DNA from: Bradyrhizobium sp. 4 | Lineage (GTDB): Bacteria; Pseudomonadota; Alphaproteobacteria; Rhizobiales; Xanthobacteraceae | Direction of reading: 5' to 3' | DNA: 64,000 nucleotides | NCBI RefSeq assembly: GCF_023100905.1 | Contig: NZ_CP064686.1 | Coordinates: forward strand, 6,262,001 to 6,326,000 | Part shown: piece after piece, positions 42,131-51,094 of the stretch | Position numbering within the stretch: position 1 is the first letter of the stretch | Layout of the letters: every line of letters starts with the position of its first letter | Position numbers and translations under genes: made by a program | Notes under the pieces: model-generated | Databases searched by the model: none | Told to the model about the DNA's origin: nothing | The model's input: only the letters and a program-made list of their open reading frames with translations

Positions 42131-42213
42131 CGTCATGCCCGGGCTTGTCCCATCCACGTCTCTCCGGGAAGCGCGGCGGCGCGTGGATGGCCGGGCCAAG
42201 CCCGGCCATGACG
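42131..42213. repeat. Palindromic intergenic element, family B (copy 2)
   Basis: Outer ends are CGTCATG and CATGACG. The right hairpin is intact (GGCCGGGCCAAGCCCGGCC); the left hairpin has lost part of one arm (GCCCGGGCTTGTCCC then ATCCACG). Same arrangement as 29721-29799. Confidence 0.7.
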
Positions 42214-42224
42214 AGGAGAGAACC

Positions 42225-42380
42225 TCACGAATAGCTCGGCGCATCCGGCCTGCGGAAGATCTGGATGGGGTCGCCCGGCACGATCGGATGGCCGCTGAAC
42301 ATCGCATAGGCATAGAGCGCGAGATAGGCGATCGCGAGCGCGCCGACCGCATAGAAAGCCCAGGTCGCGACGCGTTTCAT
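42225..42380 (-). CDS. Small membrane protein, 51 residues
   Basis: Starts MKRVATWAFYAVGALAIAYL with one long hydrophobic segment (residues 6-28) and ends in a short polar tail (RRPDAPSYS). A second ATG directly precedes the start. It has an N-in signature (KR before the helix). I know no function; it lies alone between the peptidase and the flavin reductase and is 98 bases downstream of the latter on the same strand. Confidence 0.6.
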   Translation of the reverse strand: MKRVATWAFYAVGALAIAYLALYAYAMFSGHPIVPGDPIQIFRRPDAPSYS

Positions 42381-42478
42381 CATTGCGCTCCATTGCTGTC
42401 CCGGCGGGAGGCTCAGGCAGCGCTTCTAGAGCGATGACGGGGAAAAGGCCAGCCTGCACGGCCTGTGGCCGGCGGCGA

Positions 42479-43060
42479 TCAAACGCCGCGCCGGACCTGG
42501 GTGGGAACGCTGACGTCCGCAAGCCGGAGTGCGTCTTCGTCCTGATCCACCGCCACGTACTGGCCGTGCCAATAGGCCAGCGCAGCATTGCGGGTCGAAT
42601 TCCTGACGTCTCGCACCCGCCCGATGATGATCCCATGCGAATGGCGCTCGAAGATCTCCTCGACTTCGCAATCGACGGCGGACAATGCGCCGACCAGCAG
42701 CGGAACACCCGAGACCGCCGTCACCCATCTGGCGCCCGCGAAACGATCGGCGCCCTTGAGCCCGCCCTTGCCGGCAAAGCGCTCGGCGATGTCGAGCTGA
42801 TCGGCCGCGAGGATGTTCACGCCGAAAGCGCCGTGGCGCCGGATCAGCGGGAAGGAGGAGGCGTCGCGGTTGATGCTGACGATCAGCGTCGGCGGATCGA
42901 CCGAGAACGAGCTGACCGAGGTGACGGTCATGCCGGTGATGTCCTTGCCCCGTCCGGCGGTGATGACGCTGACGCCGCCGGTGAGATGGCGCATGGCGCC
43001 GCGGAAATCGGCGGAGGAGACGACATTTTCGGTCATGAGATCGCGGGGCACTACATTCAT
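42479..43060 (-). CDS. Flavin reductase-like protein (HpaC type)
   Basis: A 193-residue flavin-binding split barrel (MRHLTGGVSVITAGRGKDIT; FSVDPPTLIVSINRDASSF; FGVNILAADQLDIAERFAG), the type that makes FMNH2 or FADH2 for two-component monooxygenases. It lies 32 bases after ssuB at the end of the sulfonate operon, so it probably supplies FMNH2 to SsuD in place of the unrelated SsuE of E. coli. That pairing is inferred from position. Confidence 0.88.
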   Translation of the reverse strand: MNVVPRDLMTENVVSSADFRGAMRHLTGGVSVITAGRGKDITGMTVTSVSSFSVDPPTLIVSINRDASSFPLIRRHGAFGVNILAADQLDIAERFAGKGGLKGADRFAGARWVTAVSGVPLLVGALSAVDCEVEEIFERHSHGIIIGRVRDVRNSTRNAALAYWHGQYVAVDQDEDALRLADVSVPTQVRRGV

Positions 43061-43092
43061 GGCATCGTCCCCAAGCGGGGGTCCCTGTCTAT

Positions 43093-43929
43093 CTAGGTAC
43101 GATCGTCCGCCGACAAAAGGTGGCTCAGGATCGAGCCTTCGAGACCCGCGAGCTCGGCCGAGCCACGTTCGCGCGGCCGGGCCGTGTTAACCACGACGTC
43201 GTGGGCGATCCGCCCTTCCTCGATCACCAGCACCCGGTCGGCCAGCGCGACCGCCTCGGCGACATCGTGGGTTACCAGGATCGCGGTAAAGCCCTGGTCG
43301 CGCCAGACGCGCTCCAGCAACCGCTGCATCGAGATGCGGGTCAACGCGTCCAGCGCGCCAAGCGGCTCGTCGAAGGCGAGCACACGGGGACGCGAGACCA
43401 GCGCGCGGGCAAGAGCTACGCGCTGCTTCTGGCCGCCCGACAGTACCGAGGGCCACTGGTCGCGCTTGTCGGTCAGTCCGACTTCGGTCAACGCCTTATC
43501 GGCGCGTGTATGCGCATCACTGGATGAACGATCGCGACCGAGGCCGACCTCGACATTGGAGAGAACGCGGGCCCAAGGCAACAGCCGCGGCTCCTGGAAC
43601 ATCACGCGGATATCCTCGGGCTTCACGGCGTCGCCGAGCGAGATGCTGCCGGCGTCGAACTTCTCCAGGCCCGCGATGAGGCGCAGCAGCGTGCTCTTGC
43701 CGCAGCCGCTCTTGCCCACAATCGCGACGAACTGGCCGGCGGGGATGTGCAGGTCGATGCCGCGCAGCACCTCGTTGTCGCCGTAGGATTTGCGCAAGCC
43801 GCGGATGCTGAGCGGCAGGCCAGATGTCTGCACCGGGCGCTCCTCGCGCACGACGCGGGCGTGAGGCGCGAAATGGGCGCGGCTGGCGAGTTCGGTGTCC
43901 GGAAGGGAGGTACGAAGGGCTGTCTGCAT
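43093..43929 (-). CDS. ssuB: Sulfonate ABC transporter ATP-binding protein
   Basis: A 278-residue ABC ATPase: Walker A GKSGCGKST (72-80), Q loop FQEPRLLPW, signature LSGGQKQR, Walker B VLAFDEPLGALD and a switch His (LVTHDVAEA). The QEPRLLPW loop is typical of the nitrate/sulfonate/taurine class. The start is placed at 43929; the frame stays open far upstream, but that part lies over ssuC in another frame. Powers SsuC. Confidence 0.93.
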   Translation of the reverse strand: MQTALRTSLPDTELASRAHFAPHARVVREERPVQTSGLPLSIRGLRKSYGDNEVLRGIDLHIPAGQFVAIVGKSGCGKSTLLRLIAGLEKFDAGSISLGDAVKPEDIRVMFQEPRLLPWARVLSNVEVGLGRDRSSSDAHTRADKALTEVGLTDKRDQWPSVLSGGQKQRVALARALVSRPRVLAFDEPLGALDALTRISMQRLLERVWRDQGFTAILVTHDVAEAVALADRVLVIEEGRIAHDVVVNTARPRERGSAELAGLEGSILSHLLSADDRT

Positions 43930-43949
43930 GTGATTCCCAGTATGTCTGC

Positions 43950-44756
43950 TCAGCGTTTCCAATAAGCGGGGTGCCAGGAGAGCGTCAGGCGCTCCAGCAC
44001 GCGGGAGGCGCTGTCGGCGAGCTTGCCGAGCAGCGCGTAGATCAGGATCGAGAGCACCACGACGTCGATCAGCATGAACTCGCGCGCCTGCATCGCCATG
44101 TAACCGAGGCCCGAGGACGCCGCGATGGTCTCGGCGACGATCAAGGTCAGCCACATGATGCCGAGCGCAAAACGGATGCCGACGAAGATCGAGGGCAGCG
44201 CGCCCGGAAAGATCACCCGGCGGAACAGCTCGCCGTCGGTCATGCCGTAAATGCGGCCCATCTCGATCAGCTGCGGGTCGACGGTGCGGATGCCGTGCAG
44301 CGTGTTGAGGTAGATCGGGAAGAACACGCCGAGCGCGACCAAAAACAGCTTCGCGCTCTCGTCGATGCCGAACCACAAAATGACAAGCGGGATCAGCGCC
44401 AGATGCGGCACGTTGCGCACCATCTGCAGCGTGGTATCGGTGAGCTTTGACGACAGTTGCGACAGGCCGTTGGCGAGGCCGAAGGCAAAGCCGATGCTGC
44501 CGCCGATCAGGAAGCCGATCGAGGCGCGCCAGAACGAGACCCAGATGTTGCGAACGAGCTCGCCGGAGAGCAGCAGCTTCCAGCCCGCAAGCAACACGTC
44601 GCTCGGCGCCGGCAGCACCCGCGTCGGCACGAAGCCGGTGACGCTGGCGACCTGCCAGATCGCGATGATGGCGAGCGGCACGATCCACTGAATCAGGCCG
44701 TCGACGCGCGGCAGGCGCAAACCGCGGGGAAGCGAAACGCTGTCGATCAGGCTCAT
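43950..44756 (-). CDS. ssuC: Sulfonate ABC transporter permease
   Basis: A 268-residue inner-membrane permease with about six helices and the cytoplasmic coupling loop EMGRIYGMTDGELFRRVIFP. It matches SsuC/TauC-type permeases. The ATG overlaps the ssuD stop by four bases, so both are translated together. Confidence 0.93.
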   Translation of the reverse strand: MSLIDSVSLPRGLRLPRVDGLIQWIVPLAIIAIWQVASVTGFVPTRVLPAPSDVLLAGWKLLLSGELVRNIWVSFWRASIGFLIGGSIGFAFGLANGLSQLSSKLTDTTLQMVRNVPHLALIPLVILWFGIDESAKLFLVALGVFFPIYLNTLHGIRTVDPQLIEMGRIYGMTDGELFRRVIFPGALPSIFVGIRFALGIMWLTLIVAETIAASSGLGYMAMQAREFMLIDVVVLSILIYALLGKLADSASRVLERLTLSWHPAYWKR

Positions 44757-45928
44757 GATTGCGACACCTGCTGCTGCGGACGATAATCGCTGCCGACCGT
44801 TTCACCAAAAGGGCCACCGTTGAAGTGAAGCCTGGTCACGTTGCTGGGCTGCTCCATCGAGAGCAGCGGGAACACCAGCTCGGCGAAACGATAGGCTTCC
44901 TCCAGATGCGGGTAGCCCGACATGATGAAGGTATCGATGCCGATGTCCTGATACTCCTTGATGCGGGCCGCGACCGTCTGGGCGTCACCGACCAGCGCCG
45001 TGCCGGCGCCGCCACGCACGAGACCGACACCGGCCCACAGATTCGGAGCGATCTCGAGCTTGTCGCGCTTGCCGCCATGGAGCTGCGCCATGCGCTGCTG
45101 GCCGACCGAATCCATCCGCTCAAAGTTCTTCTGCGCGGTCGCGATGGTCTCGTCGCTGACATGCTTGATCAGCTCATTCGCCGCACGCCAAGCCGCGTCG
45201 CTGGTCTCGCGGACAATCACGTGGAGCCGGATGCCGAAGGATAGTTTTCGACCGCGAGCCGCTGCGACTTCCCTCACCTTCGCGATCTTCTCCGCGACCA
45301 AGGCCGGCGGCTCGCCCCAGGTCAGATATTTGTCGACGGTATCGACGGCGACGTCGATGCCGGCATCCGACGAGCCGCCGAAATAGAGCGGCGGACGCGG
45401 CGACTGCACCGGAGGAAACAGCAGCTTGCCGCCTTCGACATGGATGTGCTTGCCCTCGACATTGACGGTCTTGCCAGCAAGCAGCTCGCTATAGACGCTG
45501 AGGAACTCGCGGGTGACCTCGTAGCGCTCGTCATGGGCGAGGAAGATGCCGTCGCCCTTGTTCTCGACGGGATCGCCGCCGGTGACGACGTTGACCAGGA
45601 GCCGGCCGTTGGTGATGCGGTCGAGCGTCGCGGTCATGCGCGCGGCTACGCTCGGCGATTGCAGGCCGGGCCTGACCGCCACGAGATAGCGCAGCCGCTC
45701 GGTGAACGGCGCGACCGAGGAGGCGACGATCCATGAATCCTCGCAAGACCGCCCGGTCGGCAGCAGCACGCCGAAATAGCCGAGCTGGTCGGCAGCCTGC
45801 GCGATCTGGCGCAGATAGTTGAAATTGACCTCGCGGCCGCCGATGCCGGTGCCGAGATAGCGGCCGTCGCCGTGGGTCGGCAGGAACCAGAGGATGTTGG
45901 CGTTCGCTTGCTTGCTGTGCGTGCTCAT
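44753..45928 (-). CDS. ssuD: FMNH2-dependent alkanesulfonate monooxygenase
   Basis: SsuD cleaves alkanesulfonates to aldehyde and sulfite with FMNH2 and oxygen, giving sulfur during sulfate limitation. The 391-residue LLM-type barrel shows ILWFLPTHGDGRYLGTGIGG, GRLLVNVVTGGDPVENKGDG and GGSSDAGIDVAVDTVDKYLT; length is close to the E. coli enzyme. It overlaps ssuC and ssuA2 by four bases on either side. Confidence 0.95.
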   Translation of the reverse strand: MSTHSKQANANILWFLPTHGDGRYLGTGIGGREVNFNYLRQIAQAADQLGYFGVLLPTGRSCEDSWIVASSVAPFTERLRYLVAVRPGLQSPSVAARMTATLDRITNGRLLVNVVTGGDPVENKGDGIFLAHDERYEVTREFLSVYSELLAGKTVNVEGKHIHVEGGKLLFPPVQSPRPPLYFGGSSDAGIDVAVDTVDKYLTWGEPPALVAEKIAKVREVAAARGRKLSFGIRLHVIVRETSDAAWRAANELIKHVSDETIATAQKNFERMDSVGQQRMAQLHGGKRDKLEIAPNLWAGVGLVRGGAGTALVGDAQTVAARIKEYQDIGIDTFIMSGYPHLEEAYRFAELVFPLLSMEQPSNVTRLHFNGGPFGETVGSDYRPQQQVSQS

Positions 45929-46878
45929 GATCCTGGCCTCCGCGCTACGTCGGAAATCTTGATGGATTTGGGGATCAGGTTGAGCGCGAAGAACGCGTCC
46001 GCAACCTGCTGCTGATCGGCGATGACGGCATCGGTCAGCGGCTTGATGCCGTAGGATTGCCGCTTCAGCGCGACCTCGACCACCGGGACTGACAAGCCGA
46101 TCGACGGCGCCAGCTGCTCGGCAACCGCGTGGATATCACCCTTGGCCCAATCGTCGACCGCGCCCAGCTCGGCCAGCACAGCATCGACGATCTCAGGATG
46201 GGCTTCGAGGAATTTCTTCGAGGAGAAATAGAACTGGTAGTTCGCGACAATGTTCGTGCCGTCAGCGAGCGTGCGGGCGCCGGTCGCCGCTTCCGCGGCG
46301 GCCTGGAACGGATCCCAGATCACCCAGGCATCGACCGCGCCGCGCTCGAAGGCGGCGCGCGCATCGGCTGGCGCGAGAAACACAGGCTCGATCTCGGAAT
46401 ATTTGACGCCGACTTTCTCTAGCGCCTTGACCAGGAGGTAATGGACATTGGAGCCCTTGTTGAGCGCGACCTTCTTGCCTTTGAGGTCGGCGACCGATTT
46501 CAGCGGGCTATCCTTCGGCACCAGGATCGCCTCGCCCTTCGGCGCCGGCGGCTCGTAGGCGACATACTGGATCGGCGCGCCGGCAGCCTGCGCGAAGATC
46601 GGCGGGGCTTCGCCGGTGTTGCCGAAATCGATCGCGCCGACATTGAGCGCCTCGAGCAGCGGCGGGCCGGAGGGGAATTCGGTCCACACCACCTTGTAGC
46701 CGTCGGCCGCTAGCTTCGGCTCCAGCGTACCCTTGCTCTTGAGCAGCACCAGCTTGCCGTATTTCTGGTAGCCGATGCGAACGACCTTGTCCTGTCCGTA
46801 GGAGGTGCCGACCGCGGCGGCGACGATGCCGATCGACAGCACGATGGCCGCGATCAGACGCTGGATGATACGCCTCAT
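45925..46878 (-). CDS. ssuA: Sulfonate ABC transporter binding protein 2
   Basis: A 317-residue periplasmic binder with a Sec signal (MRRIIQRLIAAIVLSIGIVA) and the family core RIGYQKYGKLVLLKSKGTLE, ALNVGAIDFGNTGEAPPIFA, LKGKKVALNKGSNVHYLLVK and WVIWDPFQAAAE. It is a paralogue of the gene just upstream, about half identical by eye, which suggests that the two bind different sulfonates. Its stop overlaps the ssuD start (ATGA). Confidence 0.92.
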   Translation of the reverse strand: MRRIIQRLIAAIVLSIGIVAAAVGTSYGQDKVVRIGYQKYGKLVLLKSKGTLEPKLAADGYKVVWTEFPSGPPLLEALNVGAIDFGNTGEAPPIFAQAAGAPIQYVAYEPPAPKGEAILVPKDSPLKSVADLKGKKVALNKGSNVHYLLVKALEKVGVKYSEIEPVFLAPADARAAFERGAVDAWVIWDPFQAAAEAATGARTLADGTNIVANYQFYFSSKKFLEAHPEIVDAVLAELGAVDDWAKGDIHAVAEQLAPSIGLSVPVVEVALKRQSYGIKPLTDAVIADQQQVADAFFALNLIPKSIKISDVARRPGS

Positions 46879-46916
46879 GTTCAAACCCTTGGAGGTGGGG
46901 AGATTGGTGGGCACGA

Positions 46917-47879
46917 TCAGGCCGCCGGGTTGCGCCAGACGATATCGCGGATCACGATCGGCTTCGGGATCAGCCCAAGCTTGTGGAAGCGGTCGGCGAC
47001 ACCCTGCTGGGTCGTGACGACGTCGTCGGTGACCGGGCCGACCACGAAATTCGCGCGATTGGCGGCGAGGGTCTGGATGTCCAACGGGACGCCGGTGATC
47101 GCGGCGAGCGATTTGGCGACCTCGTCGCGGTGCTGCTCGGCCCATTGACCGGCCGCGGTCGTCACATCGATGATCTGTTGCAGGACGGCGCCGTGATTCC
47201 TGGCGAACTCGCGGTTGGCGATGAAGAAGGAATTTGTCTTGGTGACGTCGCGCGCATTGATCAGGATGCGGCCGCCCTGCTTGGTCTCGCCGATCGCGAA
47301 ATACGGATCCCAGATCGCCCAGGCTTCGATGCTGCCATTGGCAAAGGCGGGCCCGGCATCCGGCGGCGTCAGATAGACCGGCGTGATGTCGGCATAAGTG
47401 AGGCCGGCTTTCTCCAGCGTCTGCACCACGATGTTGTGGGCGCTGGAGCCCTTGGTGAAGCCGACGCGCTTGCCCTTCAGGTCGGCGATTGAGCGGATCG
47501 GCGAGTCCTTCGGCACCAGGATGCCCTGTCCGTTGGTGATGGGCTGGCCGGCGGCATAGACGATCGCCGCGCCCGCGGCCTGGGCGAACACCGGCGGAGA
47601 ATCGCCGACCGCGCCGAAATCGACGCTGCCGACATTCATCGCCTCCATCATCGGAGGTCCCGACGAAAACTCGACCCATTTCACGTCGACGCCCAAGGGC
47701 GCGAAATGTTTTTCCAGGGCGGCCTGCTGACGCGTGATAACCAGCACGCCGGTCTTCTGGTAGCCGACACGAATTTCCTTTACCGCGCCTTGTGACGTTC
47801 CTTGCGCGTTGGCGCGCGAAGCGAATGCGGCGACTGCCGCAGTTCCAACGGATAGTTTGAGAAAGTCCCGACGTTGCAT
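46917..47879 (-). CDS. ssuA: Sulfonate ABC transporter binding protein 1
   Basis: A 320-residue binder that starts MQRRDFLKLSVGTAAVAAFA, a twin-arginine-like signal, unlike its Sec-type paralogue. Core blocks parallel the paralogue: RVGYQKTGVLVITRQQAALE, AMNVGSVDFGAVGDSPPVFA, LKGKRVGFTKGSSAHNIVVQ and WAIWDPYFAIGE. It is the first gene of the operon, 38 bases before the second binder. Confidence 0.92.
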   Translation of the reverse strand: MQRRDFLKLSVGTAAVAAFASRANAQGTSQGAVKEIRVGYQKTGVLVITRQQAALEKHFAPLGVDVKWVEFSSGPPMMEAMNVGSVDFGAVGDSPPVFAQAAGAAIVYAAGQPITNGQGILVPKDSPIRSIADLKGKRVGFTKGSSAHNIVVQTLEKAGLTYADITPVYLTPPDAGPAFANGSIEAWAIWDPYFAIGETKQGGRILINARDVTKTNSFFIANREFARNHGAVLQQIIDVTTAAGQWAEQHRDEVAKSLAAITGVPLDIQTLAANRANFVVGPVTDDVVTTQQGVADRFHKLGLIPKPIVIRDIVWRNPAA

Positions 47880-48238
47880 CCGACACTCCCGGCCGCGTGC
47901 GGCCGTCCTTCATTCGTGCTCGGGAATGATGGTGCGGCTGATCGAAGGTGTCGAGACGCGCGGAAAAATAGCGATGCAAGCACTGCGCGCATGGCGGAGC
48001 GCATGATTAATCTTTCAATCGGCGGAGCGAATGCAGGGGATATTTTTCCGCACGCGAATGTGAAAAACGCACGCGCCCGGCCAAGATTTAAAAAATCGCG
48101 AAAACAACCCCATGCACAGTAGCCGGGGCGTGCGAAAACAATGACTTACGCCTTATCCGAAATTGCTTTGACTCGTCGGGCAAAACAGGAGCAGGATGGC
48201 ATCATGGCGGCGTTGCGGATGGACCGGTCCCTGCCGGA
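47880..48238. other. Promoter region of the ssu operon
   Basis: A 359-base gene-free stretch between the P450 stop and ssuA1. It must contain the operon promoter and any CysB/Cbl-like site, but I can point to no clear consensus. It is AT-richer around 48000-48120 than its surroundings. Confidence 0.4.
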
Positions 48239-49417
48239 CTAATGCAGCCATCTCACGGGCAGATTTTGCAGCCCGCGAAAGGCCCAGCCGCCGATCCGCA
48301 CCGGTTCGTCGTCGGCGATCTCGAGCCGGCCGGCACGGGCGAACAAGGTCGGCAGTGCGACGTCGGCAATCATGGCGCGCGAGGCCCAGGCACCGGCGCA
48401 GAAATGCGGACCGGCGCCGAACGCGACGCTCTTGGCCGTATCACGCCGCACGTCGAACTGGTCGGCGCGCTCAAAATGCTTCTCGTCGCGGTTGGCGGAG
48501 CCGAACATGAGGAATACGCGTTCATCGGTTTCGAACGCGACGTCGCGGATCGTCCACGGCTTTGCGATGCGCCGCGGCGACATGCCGATCGGCGAGATCC
48601 AGCGGGCATATTCCTCGAAGGCCTGGAGCCACGTCACCTCGCCCTTGCGCACGAGATCGAGCTGGTCGGGATGGCTCAGCAGCGCCCATACCGTGCCGGC
48701 GATCGCCTTGCGCGGCTCGTTCTGGCCGCCTGAGATCGCGAGTTTGACGTTGGCGCGCACGCTCTCCATCGCCATGCCCGACGCGAGCAGCACGCCGAGG
48801 ATGCTCTGGTCGGGATGCTTGCGCATCACAGGCAGGATGTCGTCGATGGCGGCATCGATGCCCGACGTCGCCGCATGGCAACGCGCCTCGACGGCTGCGT
48901 CGCCGCTGTAGTTGGCGATACCCTCGATCATGCCCTGTGACCAGGCGTCCATATCCGCAAAGCCGATATTGGTGAGGCCGGTAATCGACTTCAGGCATTC
49001 GCCGGAGAACGGCAACGCGAAGTCGCGCATGAAATCGATCCGCCCGGGCTCGATCGCGTCGATGATGCGATCGGCATGGGCCTGGAACAGCGCGGCCCAG
49101 TGCGCCTTTACCGTCTTCGGCGACACCGTCGGAAACATCGCGCGGCGCTCGACCTGATGCGCCTCGCCGTCCTTGCGCATCATGTTGTGGCCCATCAGCC
49201 GGTTCATCAGGCCCGCGGGCTGGTGCGAGGAGAACACGTCGATCTGCTTCTCGGAGATCGAGATATCGTCGCGGCTCGTCAGCAGCGTCGAGCCGAGCTG
49301 CGGCACTAAGGCGATTGGCGCCTCCTTGCGCATTGTCGCGAGCATCGGGTACGGGTCGGCCCAGAACGCGACAGGGTCGATGTCGATGCGCGGCGCGGTG
49401 CTCAAGCTTCGCTCCAT
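48239..49417 (-). CDS. Cytochrome P450
   Basis: A 392-residue soluble P450. The heme ligand is C340 in FGAGPHFCAGAWASR, and the K-helix ExxR is EYAR. The I-helix reads ISGGQNEPRKAI, so the usual acid-Thr pair (AGxD/ET) is replaced by GGQNE; such helices occur in some bacterial P450 groups and may alter oxygen activation. The substrate is unknown. It lies 65 bases after a LuxR-type regulator on the same strand. No ferredoxin or reductase gene is adjacent. Confidence 0.93.
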   Translation of the reverse strand: MERSLSTAPRIDIDPVAFWADPYPMLATMRKEAPIALVPQLGSTLLTSRDDISISEKQIDVFSSHQPAGLMNRLMGHNMMRKDGEAHQVERRAMFPTVSPKTVKAHWAALFQAHADRIIDAIEPGRIDFMRDFALPFSGECLKSITGLTNIGFADMDAWSQGMIEGIANYSGDAAVEARCHAATSGIDAAIDDILPVMRKHPDQSILGVLLASGMAMESVRANVKLAISGGQNEPRKAIAGTVWALLSHPDQLDLVRKGEVTWLQAFEEYARWISPIGMSPRRIAKPWTIRDVAFETDERVFLMFGSANRDEKHFERADQFDVRRDTAKSVAFGAGPHFCAGAWASRAMIADVALPTLFARAGRLEIADDEPVRIGGWAFRGLQNLPVRWLH

Positions 49418-49482
49418 TGCTGATCACCGCCAACGTTAGCGGCTTCAGGAGGCGCCGTCTGTCCCCAGCGATTGGGACAGCT

Positions 49483-50271
49483 TCAGTTCAGGCCGCGCGG
49501 GCCGGCGAGCAGGCGCAGCACGATCGCAAACAGCTCGCTCTGTGACGAGATGCCGAGCCGCTCATAGGCCCGTTTGCGATAGGTCAGGGTCGAATGCAGG
49601 CTGATGCCGAGCGCCTGCGAGATCGCCTCGGAGCTGAAGCCCGAGAGGATGCGCCGGCAAACGTCCTGCTCGCGCGGGGTGAGGCTGGCGAGCGGCGCGC
49701 GCGTCGCGAAGAGCGCGGCGAGAGACTGCTCGGTCGTCGCCGCCGAGCCGTGCTGGAAATGGCGTGCCACGCTCGCACTGATGGCCGGCGCGATGGCCTC
49801 AAGCCGCGCACGCTGGGCGTCGCTGAAGCGGCCCTGGACAGCGATGCGATAGAAATTGACGTAGAAACAGGTATCGTCGACCCAGATCGCGGTCGCGCAT
49901 TTGTCGACGATGCCGGAATCCACAAAGAACATTTTGCGGTAGCGGGCGCCGTACATGCGCGGCGCGAAGGCGGGCAGCACGAGCGTCGCGCGGGCCTCGC
50001 CTTCGAACAACGCATCGCGGTTGGGATCGGATTGGTGGAACTGCCCGGCATAGGCCGCGCCGAGATCGCCGCCGATCGGGATGTTGCCGGCATCGAGCAG
50101 GCAGTGTGCGGCGCCGGCACGGCTCAACGCGAACACCATGCAATGGCCGACGCCGGCCTCCCGGCGCAGTGTATCGATCAGGATATCAGGGAAATCCGGG
50201 CGACCGATGGCAAGCACCGCGGGCGTGACATCCCCAACTGCCGGATTTGCGGGCGTCCCGCGAGGGCGCAT
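49483..50271 (-). CDS. LuxR-type transcriptional regulator
   Basis: A 262-residue regulator with a C-terminal LuxR helix-turn-helix (LTPREQDVCRRILSGFSSEA; ISLHSTLTYRKRAYERLGIS) and an N-terminal domain of about 190 residues that is not an obvious receiver or autoinducer domain (no phosphoacceptor pattern seen). It lies directly upstream of the P450 gene and probably controls it. Confidence 0.82.
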   Translation of the reverse strand: MRPRGTPANPAVGDVTPAVLAIGRPDFPDILIDTLRREAGVGHCMVFALSRAGAAHCLLDAGNIPIGGDLGAAYAGQFHQSDPNRDALFEGEARATLVLPAFAPRMYGARYRKMFFVDSGIVDKCATAIWVDDTCFYVNFYRIAVQGRFSDAQRARLEAIAPAISASVARHFQHGSAATTEQSLAALFATRAPLASLTPREQDVCRRILSGFSSEAISQALGISLHSTLTYRKRAYERLGISSQSELFAIVLRLLAGPRGLN

Positions 50272-50388
50272 CGTTTTCTCCCCATCGCCTTTTGACGAAA
50301 TTTATCAGCAATGGCCGCGCAGCGAAAGGCGGGTGTCGCCGGATATCTGCCGTAACGTCGCCAAGCCAGGCGGACGAAGGATGCCCCC

Positions 50389-50748
50389 TTAGTCAGCACT
50401 TTTGCGCAAAATCTTGTCCATCGCTTTTCCCTTGGCCAGCTCATCGATCAGCTTGTCCAGGTAGCGGATCTCTCGCATCGTCGGCTCTTTGACATCCTCG
50501 ACCCGGACGCCGCAAACCACGCCCTTGATCAGGGCTCGCGAAGGATTGAGTGTGGGGGCCTTCGCAAAGAAGGTCTCAAAGTCCGTCCGCTGTTCCAGTT
50601 GAGCTTCCAGCTCCTTCTGACCATAGCCAGTCAACCAGGAGATGACCTGATCGACCTCTGCTTTGGTGCGTCCTTTCTTCTCCGCCTTCGCAACGTAGAG
50701 CGGGTAAACGCTTGCGAAGCTCGTCGTATAGATCCGATGTTTTGCCAT
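50389..50748 (-). CDS. DUF2200 protein
   Basis: A 119-residue protein that starts MAKHRIYTTSFASVYPLYVA, with the family blocks KGRTKAEVDQVISWLTGYGQ and NPSRALIKGVVCGVRVEDVK. DUF2200 proteins are small, helical and uncharacterised. The ATG at 50748 is where similarity begins; upstream in-frame sequence looks non-coding. Monocistronic. Confidence 0.85.
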   Translation of the reverse strand: MAKHRIYTTSFASVYPLYVAKAEKKGRTKAEVDQVISWLTGYGQKELEAQLEQRTDFETFFAKAPTLNPSRALIKGVVCGVRVEDVKEPTMREIRYLDKLIDELAKGKAMDKILRKSAD

Positions 50749-51094
50749 GACCGCTCCAGGGCATCGCTCATCAGGAACGTAGAGGCTTGAGACTATACCG
50801 TAATCCTTCGCCACCACATCCGCCGACGGTGGCCGACAGAGACCTGCCATCGATGGAGTTTGCCTGTAGAAGCTCTGACTGGAAAGTCCGTGGAACGAAA
50901 ATGCTGCAAAACTTCCCCGTGCCACGATCGCTGTCGACGCCGCCAGTTCAGGTCACATGGTTCTCTACGGGACGGGCGGTGGTCTCAACCTGTCCGCTTT
51001 CGCCCTCACCGACGCAACGCTCTGCATGTGGAAGTGAACGAAGCTCTGGGCTAGCTAGTGATGCGCCGTTGCGTAAAAACGCGCCGCCGGTCGG
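50749..51094. other. Gene-free stretch
   Basis: These 346 bases hold no convincing frame, repeat or promoter consensus. The left end should contain the DUF2200 promoter and the right end follows the stop of the PRC-barrel gene. Confidence 0.4.

Noticed and set aside
46879..47979. 5' extension of the second SsuA gene
   Set aside because: The extra residues are a shifted reading of the first SsuA gene; the real signal peptide begins at 46878.
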